Shown: piece by piece, positions 32,964 to 41,574 of the stretch
How the letters are laid out: the number at the start of each line of letters is the position of its first letter
Numbering within the stretch: the stretch's first letter is position 1
Assembly: GCF_039541875.1 (NCBI RefSeq)
Contig: NZ_BAABHB010000014.1
Location: forward strand, 142,502 to 206,501
Direction of reading: 5' to 3'
Origin: Nibrella viscosa
Lineage (GTDB): Bacteria > Bacteroidota > Bacteroidia > Cytophagales > Spirosomataceae
DNA: 64,000 nucleotides
Notes under the pieces: generated by a model
What the model was told of the DNA's origin: nothing
Seen by the model: the letters and a program-made list of their open reading frames with translations, nothing else
Database searches by the model: none
Position numbers and translations under genes: made by a program

Positions 32964-32991
32964 GTAGTTCACTTCTTTAAACAGAAAATTC

Positions 32992-33540
32992 TCATCGGTT
33001 GGGGTTGCCGTCGCCATCCAGTTTTTCACCGGCACGGTCAAAGGCATTTCCGATGCTACGGCCGGCCCGCTTAAAGCCACGTTTTACGTCCTGCCATGCC
33101 TCAGCCGTCGCATTTTTAGCCCTATCCAGATCATCGTTCAGCTCTCGGCGCTCATCCTTCAGATTATCCAGTTTCTGCCGGGTTTCAGCTTTTACCTCGC
33201 GTCCCTCCCGCTTTATTTTAGCCTGTAATTCGTCAATTTCACGGTCCAGTTCACTCATTCGGCGGTTGATGCCGTTTACAGCCTCATCGCGCTCCCGGCG
33301 GAAATCAGCGGCTGTATTTTTGGCACCACGCTCAATACGGTCACCGGCCCGGTCGGCTTCCAGACGAGCATCAGCAGTAGCGTCTTTCACATCAGCTTCT
33401 ATGGCATCGCCTGTTTGCTCCAGTGCATCATCGGTGCGTGCATTGTTTTTATTGTTATCACAGGCCTGCATAAAAGCCAGGGCACCTGCCAGAATTGATA
33501 CTCCCATGAACTGCTTAATAAATAACTGTACCTTTTTCAT
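32992..33540 (-). CDS. Small coiled-coil lipoprotein
   Basis: A 182-residue protein with a lipoprotein signal peptide (MKKVQLFIKQFMGVSILAGA, lipobox FMQAC, Cys at about residue 27). The rest is highly charged and almost entirely helical: repeats of the type DAIEADVKDATADARLEADR, then MSELDREIDELQAKIKRE and LDNLKDERRELNDDLDRAKN predict a long coiled coil. A C-terminal stretch of small and basic residues (FKRAGRSIGNAFDRAGEKL) follows. It would sit in the periplasm on a membrane. No family is recognised; the composition recalls stress-related or YtxH/LEA-like proteins, but this is only a likeness. Confidence 0.75.
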   Translation of the reverse strand: MKKVQLFIKQFMGVSILAGALAFMQACDNNKNNARTDDALEQTGDAIEADVKDATADARLEADRAGDRIERGAKNTAADFRRERDEAVNGINRRMSELDREIDELQAKIKREGREVKAETRQKLDNLKDERRELNDDLDRAKNATAEAWQDVKRGFKRAGRSIGNAFDRAGEKLDGDGNPNR

Positions 33541-33594
33541 AACCTAGTTGAAATTAGTTGGTTTGCCTCTAAAGCTCACCAAATTTTGTGCCAA

Positions 33595-34221
33595 TCACAT
33601 GTTTTTCCATTTGATAGCACAGCCAATTGCTTTAGTGGTCGTGACCACTACCGGCCGCCCAAGCAGCAAACTGTTAACGGCTTCTTCCACATACCGGCGC
33701 TGCACACCGGAAGCATCCTGCGGATTATCGTCAATAGCCCCGATGTACTCTACTATAAAGCGATCGCCCGATCGCTTGAGCACAAATACATGGGGCGTGC
33801 GGGATGCCCCAAATGCCCGGGCAACCGACTGACTATCGTCCAGCAGATAGGGATATGAAAAGTTTTTCTCGCTCGCCCGGATTTTCATCTGGTCAAACGA
33901 ATCCTCTTCATAGGCTGTCGGGTCATTGGGCATGATAGCGATAACCGGATAACCCTGGGCCGAATATTTCCGGTTTAACTCCTGAACCCGGTCCTCGTAC
34001 GCTTTTGAAAACGGACAGTGGTTGCTGGAAAAAATCACAATCAATCCTTTCTGCCCCTGGTAGTCACCAGGGCCAATTGTCCGGCCGTCTACATTCTTCA
34101 GGCTAAAAGAAGCAATGGCGTCCCCAATGGAATACCCCCTGGCCTGCTGAGCATAGGAAGTCATAGTTGCCAGCAGGCTTACTACTATGGCTACCAAATA
34201 GGCTTTATGGTGTCGTCGCAT
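33595..34221 (-). CDS. Exported redoxin (thioredoxin-fold) with CPFS active site
   Basis: A 208-residue secreted thioredoxin-fold protein: signal peptide MRRHHKAYLVAIVVSLLATM with cleavage near SYAQ, then SIGDAIASFSLKNVDGRTIG, the active site VIFSSNHCPFSKAYEDRVQE, MPNDPTAYEEDSF, and the cis-Pro region SRTPHVFVLKR. The motif is CPFS, not CxxC, so only the peroxidatic or nucleophilic Cys remains. The C-terminus has TKAIGCAIKWKNM, common in this AhpC/TSA-like family; its Cys could be the resolving partner. The function is probably a periplasmic thiol peroxidase or reductant transfer. Confidence 0.85.
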   Translation of the reverse strand: MRRHHKAYLVAIVVSLLATMTSYAQQARGYSIGDAIASFSLKNVDGRTIGPGDYQGQKGLIVIFSSNHCPFSKAYEDRVQELNRKYSAQGYPVIAIMPNDPTAYEEDSFDQMKIRASEKNFSYPYLLDDSQSVARAFGASRTPHVFVLKRSGDRFIVEYIGAIDDNPQDASGVQRRYVEEAVNSLLLGRPVVVTTTKAIGCAIKWKNM

Positions 34222-34308
34222 GAGTTTACTGTTTTCCGGAAAAATAAATATAAGAAAAAGATAGCTTGTATGGAGCAGCGTTCCTCAGGTTATTTCTCAG
34301 CCGAAACG

Positions 34309-34347
34309 AAAACAGCCGAAACACACGGCAGGAGTTTCGGCTGTTTT
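34309..34347. terminator. Terminator after the universal stress gene
   Basis: AAAACAGCCGAAAC (34309-34322) pairs perfectly with GTTTCGGCTGTTTT (34334-34347), loop 11 bases. It lies downstream of the minus-strand gene ending at 34453. Confidence 0.85.
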
Positions 34348-34452
34348 GATACGTATTACTCCTGTTGTCTGTTAGACAACGCTAAAACCCAATAGTTTAG
34401 GCGACTTCAGGAGTTATTTATGTGCTAGACCCTGGCAAGGGAGTGGCCTGCC

Positions 34453-34878
34453 TCAGGCGGCCCGTTCCAGTGTTGAGTAGTCGGCTTCGTCAGTAATCTC
34501 CAGCGTTGTCAGGGTCTGATTCAGAAAAGTAGTAACGCCATTGGTGAGGCCGAAACTATTCTCGTCGATTAGCAGCAAATCATAGGTGTACAGGCTCAGA
34601 AACGATTTGACCAGCACCTCGGCACCGCCCAGGATCGATCGTTGGTCAATAATGGCCTTACCGATCACACCAGCAGCCTGAACCCACTGATTGAGTCGCT
34701 GATCGGCCTGCTGTTTGGCATCCTTAAACGAGGCTTTGACCGGCGGAGCGCCTGGCGTAACATCATATGGCTGCACTATGGTGAGTTTCACCGGCTCCCC
34801 GATCTGCCGCGACAACCATTCTTTCAGCGCCCGGGCCGATTCTGTTGAACAATCTGTTGGATACAATACGGTCTTCAT
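34453..34878 (-). CDS. Universal stress protein (UspA-like)
   Basis: A 141-residue UspA-fold protein: the first strand MKTVLYPTDCSTESARALKE carries the usual Asp after PT, then PVKLTIVQPYDVTP, a helical middle, ILGGAEVLVKSFLSLYTYDL and LLLIDENSFG. The glycine-rich ATP motif G-2x-G-9x-G(S/T) is not evident, so nucleotide binding is uncertain. It stands alone; the 346-base gap to tetR upstream contains no further gene. Confidence 0.7.
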   Translation of the reverse strand: MKTVLYPTDCSTESARALKEWLSRQIGEPVKLTIVQPYDVTPGAPPVKASFKDAKQQADQRLNQWVQAAGVIGKAIIDQRSILGGAEVLVKSFLSLYTYDLLLIDENSFGLTNGVTTFLNQTLTTLEITDEADYSTLERAA

Positions 34879-35160
34879 ACTACTTTCTATGATGGTGTGA
34901 AATTAACCGGTCGGCTACAACTACTCCATGAACGCTGTCAGATCAACGACTGATTTTGCTCATGTACTTACTTATACCCGACAAGAGCTAACAAGGCAAA
35001 ATTCAGCAGGAAAGAGTCGATTCCCGAAGTGTCCTTAGCCTATTCGTCAAAAAACGCAGGTGAGTTGCCCATTCCGGCCCATGAACTGTTTTCCACAAAG
35101 TATCAGGGACTAGTCAGTCTATCTGCTGTTTTCGCCGTTTAATCAATTTAAATCTACATT
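34879..35160. other. Intergenic region between the usp and tetR genes
   Basis: I see no ORF or RNA gene here. It must contain the minus-strand promoter for the universal stress gene, but no perfect TAnnTTTG appears in the right orientation. The tetR control region begins just after, at 35165. Confidence 0.4.
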
Positions 35161-35164
35161 TCAG

Positions 35165-35204
35165 TAAACATTGCTTGTTTAATAAACACTGTTCAGTAAG
35201 TTTG
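35165..35204 (+). promoter_or_regulatory. tetR promoter with two operator-like palindromes
   Basis: TTG (35175-35177) and TAAGTTTG (35197-35204) are 19 bases apart. Within and just before this promoter lie TAAACA-TTGCT-TGTTTA (35165-35181) and TAAACACTGTTCA (35183-35195), the second filling the -33/-7 spacer. The same palindrome recurs at 35860-35872 before the efflux genes, so both are likely TetR binding sites. The -7 box covers the GTG at 35204 and rules it out as a start. Confidence 0.75.
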
Positions 35205-35224
35205 TGCTGTTGATCAACAAAGCT

Positions 35225-35842
35225 ATGGGAATTACAGAGCGGAAAGAGCGGGAGCGCGCCGAAATGCGCAAACTGATTTTGCAGGCTGCGCGGCACTTGT
35301 TTCTGGAAAACGGGTACGAGAAAGTCAGTATACGCAACATTGCCGATGCTATTGAATACAGCCCGGCAACAATATACCTGTATTTCAAGGATAAGAACGA
35401 ATTGCTTTTTGCGCTTCATCAGGAAGCCTTTGGTAAACTGATTGAAGAATTTCAGCCGGTATTTGCCATTAAAGATCCATTTCAGCGGCTTACCACAATG
35501 GGGCAGCAGTACATCCATTTCGCCTTCGAAAACCCTGAACTGTTCGACCTGATGTTTATCATGACTGCGCCAATGGATACGTTGGAGTGCCGCGACGATG
35601 TCTGGGACGAAGGCCGCAATGCATTCGGAATACTGGTTCAGGTGGTACAGGAGTGTATTGATGCCGGCGTGTTTAAACACCAGGATGCCGAACGGGCGGC
35701 CCTAATGATCTGGAGTATGGTGCACGGATTATCTGCGCTGTTTCTGCGTAAGCGCATGATGGTCTTCAGCGAAGAACGACGCGGAAAACTCATGCAGGAA
35801 GCGTTTGAGCTTTTTTCAGAAACGATTCGGAAAGGACTCTAA
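35225..35842 (+). CDS. TetR/AcrR family transcriptional repressor
   Basis: A 205-residue TetR regulator: DNA-binding domain in residues 1-60 (RKLILQAARHLFLENGYEKV, SIRNIADAIEYSPATIYLYF, KDKNELLFALHQEAF) and an effector domain with a C-terminal HGLSALFLRKRMM region. ATG 35225 is the start because the promoter -7 element occupies the alternative GTG. It lies 47 bases before the outer-membrane gene of an RND efflux system, and matching palindromes precede both, so it very likely represses itself and the efflux operon. Confidence 0.92.
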   Translation: MGITERKERERAEMRKLILQAARHLFLENGYEKVSIRNIADAIEYSPATIYLYFKDKNELLFALHQEAFGKLIEEFQPVFAIKDPFQRLTTMGQQYIHFAFENPELFDLMFIMTAPMDTLECRDDVWDEGRNAFGILVQVVQECIDAGVFKHQDAERAALMIWSMVHGLSALFLRKRMMVFSEERRGKLMQEAFELFSETIRKGL

Positions 35843-35859
35843 AAAAATTTGCCGTTTAC

Positions 35860-35886
35860 TAAACACTGTTTACAAAATTAACTTTG
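35860..35886 (+). promoter_or_regulatory. Operator and -7 element before the efflux operon
   Basis: The perfect palindrome TAAACA-C-TGTTTA (35860-35872) lies 6 bases before the -7 box TAACTTTG (35879-35886). It matches the copy in the tetR promoter (TAAACACTGTTCA). The box ends only 3 bases before the TolC-like ATG, so this transcript would be leaderless or nearly so. Confidence 0.7.
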
Positions 35887-35889
35887 GTT

Positions 35890-37257
35890 ATGAAGCTTAC
35901 AATCAGTTCGCTGCTCTGGTTAATGATGGCGGTGCCCAGGCTGGCCGCTACCCAACCTTCCCCTATCCTGGATGTCTATGTTCAGGAAGGTCTGCAAAAT
36001 AATCTGGCGCTGAAGCAGGAATCGCTCGAACTGAGCCGCGTCACGGAATCGCTGAATCAGGCGAAATCGCTGTTTTATCCAAAGGTGGCGTTCAACCCCG
36101 TTTATTCGCTGGCGGCCGGTGGCCGGCGGCTGGAGTTTCCGGTAGGCGATCTGCTCAATCCGGCGTACCGGACCCTCAACCAGCTTACAGGGGCGGAGCG
36201 CTTCCCGACCAACATCCCAAATGTGAATGAACTGCTGGCTCCCAATAACTTCCACGATACGAAGCTGAGCGTACAGTATGCCGTTTTTAATACCGATATT
36301 CACTACAATTACCTGATCCAGAAAGACCTGATCTCGGGGCAGGAAGCGCGTCGGCGGGTAGTGGAAAATGAACTGCGTTATACTATAGCATCGGCGTATT
36401 ACCAGTATCTCCAAACGCTGGATGCCGTCCGGATCTACGAGAACTCGCGCGCGGTGCTTAGGGAACTGACCCGGCTGAACGAGAAGCTGGTCAGCAATAA
36501 TGTCGCGACTAAAGACGTAGTGACCTCCGCCCGTTACGAGGTCAGTAAGCTGGATCAGCAGCTGGCGGTTGCCGAAAAGAACCGGGAATCGGCCAAAGCG
36601 TATTTTAACTTCCTGCTCAATCGCGACCTTACTGCTAACATCCTCATCGACAGTGCCCTTAGCCGTACTGCGTCCCTGGCCGAAGGTTTCCCGGTGGCCG
36701 ATCTGCAACAAACGGCGGTGCGCAACCGGCAGGAACTGGTGCAATTGAGCAGTTCGCTGCGTGCTGCTCAAAATGCGGTGAAGCTGAACGAAGCCAATGC
36801 CCGCATTCCGAATATCTACATTGGTGGCAATACCGGCTTTCAGGGGTTTGGCTACACCTTCCGCAATCAGGCGTACGTAATCGGTCAGATTGGCCTGCAG
36901 TGGGACTTGTTCCGGGGGTACGAAAAACGCTCCAAAATTCAGCAGGCCAGAATTCAGACCAACCTGCTGCAAACCAGAATCTCGGAGGTGCAGAAACAGA
37001 TTCAGCTGCAGGTGGTGCAGGCCTATTACGACCTGGATGCCGCCAAAGAGAGCCTGAGCGCTACCCAGAACGGCCTCGTGAATGCCGAGCAGACCTTCCG
37101 GCTCATCGACAGCAAATATCGCAACGGCCAGGCCCTGCTGGTCGAATACCTGAAAGCAGAGAACGACCGCCTGACCAGCCAGCTTCAGCAGTCGCTGGCC
37201 CGCTACGATGTGCTGGTGAAAAAGGCCGCGCTGGATCGGGTTACGGCTATTCAGTGA
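35890..37257 (+). CDS. TolC family outer membrane efflux protein
   Basis: A 455-residue outer-membrane factor with signal peptide MKLTISSLLWLMMAVPRLAA. Two OEP repeats (residues about 30-225 and 240-445) show the long helical hairpins of the TolC tunnel: NLALKQESLELSRVTESLNQ, KDVVTSARYEVSKLDQQLAV, and LQVVQAYYDLDAAKESLSAT with SKYRNGQALLVEYLKAENDR. It forms the exit duct for the MFP/RND pump that follows. ATG 35890 is chosen over the in-frame TTG 35884, which overlaps the -7 box. Confidence 0.93.
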   Translation: MKLTISSLLWLMMAVPRLAATQPSPILDVYVQEGLQNNLALKQESLELSRVTESLNQAKSLFYPKVAFNPVYSLAAGGRRLEFPVGDLLNPAYRTLNQLTGAERFPTNIPNVNELLAPNNFHDTKLSVQYAVFNTDIHYNYLIQKDLISGQEARRRVVENELRYTIASAYYQYLQTLDAVRIYENSRAVLRELTRLNEKLVSNNVATKDVVTSARYEVSKLDQQLAVAEKNRESAKAYFNFLLNRDLTANILIDSALSRTASLAEGFPVADLQQTAVRNRQELVQLSSSLRAAQNAVKLNEANARIPNIYIGGNTGFQGFGYTFRNQAYVIGQIGLQWDLFRGYEKRSKIQQARIQTNLLQTRISEVQKQIQLQVVQAYYDLDAAKESLSATQNGLVNAEQTFRLIDSKYRNGQALLVEYLKAENDRLTSQLQQSLARYDVLVKKAALDRVTAIQ

Positions 37258-37286
37258 AAAGTTAAATATGAAACGCTAAGCATTAA

Positions 37287-38366
37287 ATGAATTCAATCAT
37301 GAAGATTTTACACTTGTTTACATCTTTAGTGTTGGCTGCGGCCTTGTGGGCATGTGGCACGAAGGCGGAGGAAACTGCTAAGACAACGACAATGGCAAGT
37401 ACCCGGTCGGAGGATGCTGCGGTGCCGGTGAAACTGGCCCCTGTTACTTCGGTAGTACGGTCGGAGCCGGTGGTGGCTTCGGGACTGGTGTCTTCGTCGG
37501 AGGAGGCCCGGCTGTCGTTCAAGATAGGCGGGATTATCAACAAAGTGTACGTGAAGGAGGGGCAGTTTGTGCGCAAAGGGCAGTTGCTGGCTACCCTCGA
37601 CCTGACCGAGATTAACGCGCAGGTGGGGCAGGCGCAGTTTGCCACCGATAAAGCCGAACGCGACCTGGCGCGGGTAAAAGCCCTCTACGCCGACACAGCC
37701 GCTACCCTGGAGCAGTTGCAGAACGCCACTACCGGCACCAACCTGGCCAAACAGAGCCTGACCATCGCGCAGTTTAACCGCAACTACGCCCAGATTCATT
37801 CTACCGTAGACGGTACCGTGACCCGCAAGCTGATGAACGAGGGCGAACTGGCCTCCGTTGGTGCCCCGGTATTCATGATCTCCTCCAACCGCCAGTCTGA
37901 CTGGGTAGTTCGCGTGGGTGTGTCTGACAAAGACTGGGCGCGGCTGAAGCCCGGCGACCGTGCTACCGTTATGCTCGACGCCTACCCCGACCAGACCTTT
38001 ACCGGTACCGTAAGCAAACTGGCTCAGGCCGCCGACCCCATGAACAAGCTCTACGAAATAGAAGTGCGTATCAACCCTGGTGCCGCTCGTTTTGCCCCCG
38101 GCCTGTTTGCCAAAGTGAAACTGCAACCCGCCCAAAGCCGGTCCTACGCCGTAGTGCCCATTGAAGCTATTGTAGAAGGCAACGGCAAAGAGGCCTCTGT
38201 CTACGTCCTGGCCGACGACAAAAAGCACGTCCGCAAACTGCCCATCCAGATCGGCTTCATCGACGGTGCTACCGTACTCGTCACGGGTGGTATCGCTACC
38301 AACACCGCAGTGGTGACTGCCGGCTCTGCCTACCTCACCGAGAATTCAACGGTAACCCTTCATTAA
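37287..38366 (+). CDS. RND efflux periplasmic adaptor (MFP, lipoprotein)
   Basis: A 359-residue HlyD/AcrA-type membrane fusion protein. The N-terminus is a lipoprotein signal (LFTSLVLAAALWACG, Cys23). A biotinyl-lipoyl half (SFKIGGIINKVYVKEGQFVR, KGQLLATLDLTEI), a helical hairpin (about residues 115-160), the second lipoyl half (QIHSTVDGTVTRKLMNEGEL), a beta-barrel and a membrane-proximal domain follow. A second in-frame ATG at 37299 (MKILHLF) would give a more typical signal peptide. It bridges the TolC-like duct and the RND pump, both adjacent. Confidence 0.92.
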   Translation: MNSIMKILHLFTSLVLAAALWACGTKAEETAKTTTMASTRSEDAAVPVKLAPVTSVVRSEPVVASGLVSSSEEARLSFKIGGIINKVYVKEGQFVRKGQLLATLDLTEINAQVGQAQFATDKAERDLARVKALYADTAATLEQLQNATTGTNLAKQSLTIAQFNRNYAQIHSTVDGTVTRKLMNEGELASVGAPVFMISSNRQSDWVVRVGVSDKDWARLKPGDRATVMLDAYPDQTFTGTVSKLAQAADPMNKLYEIEVRINPGAARFAPGLFAKVKLQPAQSRSYAVVPIEAIVEGNGKEASVYVLADDKKHVRKLPIQIGFIDGATVLVTGGIATNTAVVTAGSAYLTENSTVTLH

Positions 38367-38378
38367 CTGATACCAGCC

Positions 38379-41300
38379 ATGAATCTATCTGAATTTTCTG
38401 TCAAGAACTGGCAGTTTATGCTGGTGATGTTCATTGCGGTGGTGGCGCTGGGCGTCAACTCGCTGCTAAATATGCCTCGTGGAGAAGACCCTGAATTCAC
38501 CGCTCCGTCGTTCGCGGTAATCATCGTCTATCCCGGCACCGATGCTACGGATATGGAAGAACTGGTGGTTGACCCCGCCGAAAAGAAATTCAACGAACTG
38601 GAAAACATCAAGCACGTCATTTCCAACGTTGATGACGGCCTGGCGGTACTCCGGATTGAATACGATTACAACCAGGACCCCGACGAGAAGTATCAGGAGG
38701 TTGTTCGGGAGGTAAACGCCTTACGGGCCGAACTGCCTCAGGATGTGTTCGCCATCAAAATCCAGAAGTTTAGTCCCACCGATGTGAACATTGTGCAGGT
38801 GGCGCTTGTCTCCGAAGTAGCCTCAAACAAGGAACTGGGCGACTATGCCGATAACCTGCGGAAGCGGCTGGAAAAAATTACCAGCCTCAAAAACGCCAAA
38901 GACTGGGGCTACCCGGCCAGCGTAGTGCGGATTGCCCTGAACCTGGAGAAAATGGCGCAGGAAGGTATTGCGGCAAACCGCGTCATTGGTGCCCTTCAGG
39001 CCGAAAACCTGAATATTCCCGGTGGCAGTATCCAGGCGGGTACCCGTAAGTTCAACGTGAAGACCAGTGGTGATTACCAATCGCTGGACGAGATCCGCAA
39101 CACCATCGTGTACACCAACGGCCAAAAGCTTGTTTACCTTCGCGACATTGCCGATGTAGATTACAACTACGAGGAAGAAACGCACATCACCCGCCTGAAC
39201 GGCCACCGCGCGGTGCTGGTAACCGCCGGGCAGAAAATGGGCGAGAACATTGATAAGGTCGGTCAGCAGCTCAATCCGGTTATTGACGATTTCGGCAAAA
39301 CGCTGCCGCCCCATATCAAACTGGTGAAGAGCTTCGACCAGGCGGCCAGTGTCAGCAAACGGCTGAGCCGATTTGCCAAAGATTTTGGTATTGCCATTCT
39401 GCTGGTATCGCTGACGCTGCTGCCGCTGGGCTTCCGGGCTGCGCTGGTGGTAATGATTTCTATACCGCTGTCGCTGGCCATTGGGCTGGGCCTGCTCGAC
39501 GCGCTGGGCTTCAGCATTAACCAGTTGAGTATTGTGGGCCTGATTGTAGCCCTGGGTATTCTGGTCGATGACTCGATTGTGGTAGTCGAAAATATTGAAC
39601 GGTACCTGCGCGAAGGCTTTTCGAAGCGGGAGGCTGCTATCCAGGCCACCAAACAGATTACACTGGCCGTGATTGGCTGTACCGTTACGCTGGTGCTGGC
39701 ATTTCTGCCCCTGCTTTTCCTACCCGAAGCCTCCGGCGATTTTATCCGCTCCCTGCCTATGGCCGTGGTAACCACCATTCTGGCGTCGTTGCTGGTGTCG
39801 CTGACGATTGTGCCGTTCCTGTCGAGCCGCCTGCTGAAAGAATCGCATAATCCGGAGGGTAACATTTTCCTGCGGGCCATGAAAAAAGTCATCAGCGGCT
39901 CGTATACCCGGCTGCTGCATTGGGCATTACGCCACCCGGCCCTGACGCTGGTTGCTGCACTGGCGATATTTGCGGGGGCCTTATCACTGGTGCCAAAAGT
40001 AGGGTTTGCCCTGTTCCCAGCTTCGGAAAAACCGCAATTCCTGATCAACATCGAAACGCCCGACGGCACCAGCCTGCAGGCGACCAATCAGGTAGCGCGG
40101 TACGTGGAGAGTGTGCTGGGCCGGGAGCCGGAGATCAAGTATTTTACCACGAACGTGGGCAAAGGCAATCCGCGGATCTATTACAATGTAGTCCAGCGTA
40201 GCGAGGCTACCAACTTCTCGCAGTTCTTTGTGCAGTTAAACGATATGCCGCCGGCACGCAAGCGGAAACTGATCGATAAATTTCGGGATACATTTAAAGA
40301 ATACCCCAACGCTCGGATTGAGGTTAAAGATTTTGAGCAGGGACCCGATCAGGAAGCGCCGGTAGCCATTCGGGTATTTGGCGAAAATCTGGATACCCTG
40401 CAGGCTATGGCCGCCCGCGTCGAAACCGTGCTGAAGGGTACTCCCGGTCTGATTTACGTCAACAATCCGCTGGCCACCCGTAAAACCGACCTGCGTATCA
40501 ACATCAACAAGGAAAAAGCCGGGCTGCTGGGCATGTCGGTCGCCGACATAAACCGGACCATCCGGCTGGCTATTGCCGGCCTGAACGTAGGCACTTTCAA
40601 AGACCGGAACGGCGATGATTACGCCATCAACGTCACTATACCCAAAGGCAAAGTTGCCGATCAGCAGGTGCTGAACAGCCTGTACATCAATACCCTGACC
40701 GGCGGAGCCGTGCCCTTGCGCCAGATTGCCGACTTGCAGTTTGAAACCAGCACCAACCAGATCCGGCACTACGATAAAGACCGCTACGTAACCGTAACCG
40801 GCTTTGTGAAGAGCGGCTACCTGGTGGATAATGTCTACAACGAGGTACTGAAAAAGCTGAACGTGATGAAGTTTCCGCAGGGCTTCTCCTTCAAAGCGGC
40901 CGGCGAACTGGAGAGCCGGGAGAAGTCGTTCAGCGGCCTGGGCACCATCATTCTGATTACGGCCTTTGGTTTCCTGGCGGTGCTGATTCTGGAGTTCGGT
41001 ACGTTCAAGAGTTCGCTGATCGTACTGTCGGTAATTCCGCTGGGCATTATCGGGGCTATTGCCGCGCTGCTGCTGTCGGGCAATCCGTTCTCGTTCGTCG
41101 CTGTAATCGGCCTGATAGCGCTGATTGGTATTGAGGTAAAGAACTCAATTCTGCTGGTCGATTTTACCAACCAACTCCGGGCAGAGGGGGTGCCGCTGCT
41201 GGATGCTATTCAGGAGGCTGGTGAGATTCGCTTTGTGCCTATTGTCCTGACTTCGCTCACGGCCATTGGTGGCCTGATTCCGTTGGCGGTAGAGGGTAAC

Positions 41301-41456
41301 CCTTTGTATTCTCCGCTGGCGCTGGTCTTGATTGGGGGCCTCATCAGCTCAACGCTGCTATCGCGGATTGTAACGCCTGTCTTGTACAAGCTGCTGCCAC
41401 CGAAGGTTGAACGCAAACCGGTAGCAGCTGAGGAAGAGGAACTGGCGTTGATGTAG
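38379..41456 (+). CDS. RND family efflux pump, inner membrane subunit
   Basis: A 1025-residue AcrB/MexB-type pump with twelve helices and two large periplasmic loops. The proton-relay residues are present: the DD pair in ILVDDSIVVVENIERYL (TM4) and Lys in LIGIEVKNSILLVDF (TM10). The N-terminus NLSEFSVKNWQFMLVMFIAV and PRGEDPEF are typical of the Bacteroidota branch often grouped with multidrug or heavy-metal exporters; the substrate is open. It starts 13 bases after the adaptor gene, and a stem-loop at 41469 ends the operon. Confidence 0.94.
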   Translation: MNLSEFSVKNWQFMLVMFIAVVALGVNSLLNMPRGEDPEFTAPSFAVIIVYPGTDATDMEELVVDPAEKKFNELENIKHVISNVDDGLAVLRIEYDYNQDPDEKYQEVVREVNALRAELPQDVFAIKIQKFSPTDVNIVQVALVSEVASNKELGDYADNLRKRLEKITSLKNAKDWGYPASVVRIALNLEKMAQEGIAANRVIGALQAENLNIPGGSIQAGTRKFNVKTSGDYQSLDEIRNTIVYTNGQKLVYLRDIADVDYNYEEETHITRLNGHRAVLVTAGQKMGENIDKVGQQLNPVIDDFGKTLPPHIKLVKSFDQAASVSKRLSRFAKDFGIAILLVSLTLLPLGFRAALVVMISIPLSLAIGLGLLDALGFSINQLSIVGLIVALGILVDDSIVVVENIERYLREGFSKREAAIQATKQITLAVIGCTVTLVLAFLPLLFLPEASGDFIRSLPMAVVTTILASLLVSLTIVPFLSSRLLKESHNPEGNIFLRAMKKVISGSYTRLLHWALRHPALTLVAALAIFAGALSLVPKVGFALFPASEKPQFLINIETPDGTSLQATNQVARYVESVLGREPEIKYFTTNVGKGNPRIYYNVVQRSEATNFSQFFVQLNDMPPARKRKLIDKFRDTFKEYPNARIEVKDFEQGPDQEAPVAIRVFGENLDTLQAMAARVETVLKGTPGLIYVNNPLATRKTDLRININKEKAGLLGMSVADINRTIRLAIAGLNVGTFKDRNGDDYAINVTIPKGKVADQQVLNSLYINTLTGGAVPLRQIADLQFETSTNQIRHYDKDRYVTVTGFVKSGYLVDNVYNEVLKKLNVMKFPQGFSFKAAGELESREKSFSGLGTIILITAFGFLAVLILEFGTFKSSLIVLSVIPLGIIGAIAALLLSGNPFSFVAVIGLIALIGIEVKNSILLVDFTNQLRAEGVPLLDAIQEAGEIRFVPIVLTSLTAIGGLIPLAVEGNPLYSPLALVLIGGLISSTLLSRIVTPVLYKLLPPKVERKPVAAEEEELALM

Positions 41457-41468
41457 GTTTATGAGTAT

Positions 41469-41495
41469 CCCTGGGCTGAATACTTCAGCCCAGGG
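41469..41495. terminator. Stem-loop after the RND operon
   Basis: CCCTGGGCTGAA (41469-41480) pairs perfectly with TTCAGCCCAGGG (41484-41495), loop TAC. There is no T tract on the plus strand, so termination may be Rho-assisted or the hairpin may stabilise the 3' end. Confidence 0.65.
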
Positions 41496-41574
41496 ACTTG
41501 TTAGGAAAATAATGGTTACGGCTGATGCAAACTTCACATTGTACAAAGACATTGTAGAGCTAATCGGATAACTC

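Noticed and set aside
35920..36972. 350-residue minus-strand open frame
   Set aside because: It lies wholly inside the TolC-like gene in the opposite direction, without family motifs or a promoter.
37326..38228. 300-residue minus-strand open frame
   Set aside because: It is antisense to the MFP adaptor gene; the Gly/His/Val-rich composition mirrors GC-rich codons of the real gene.
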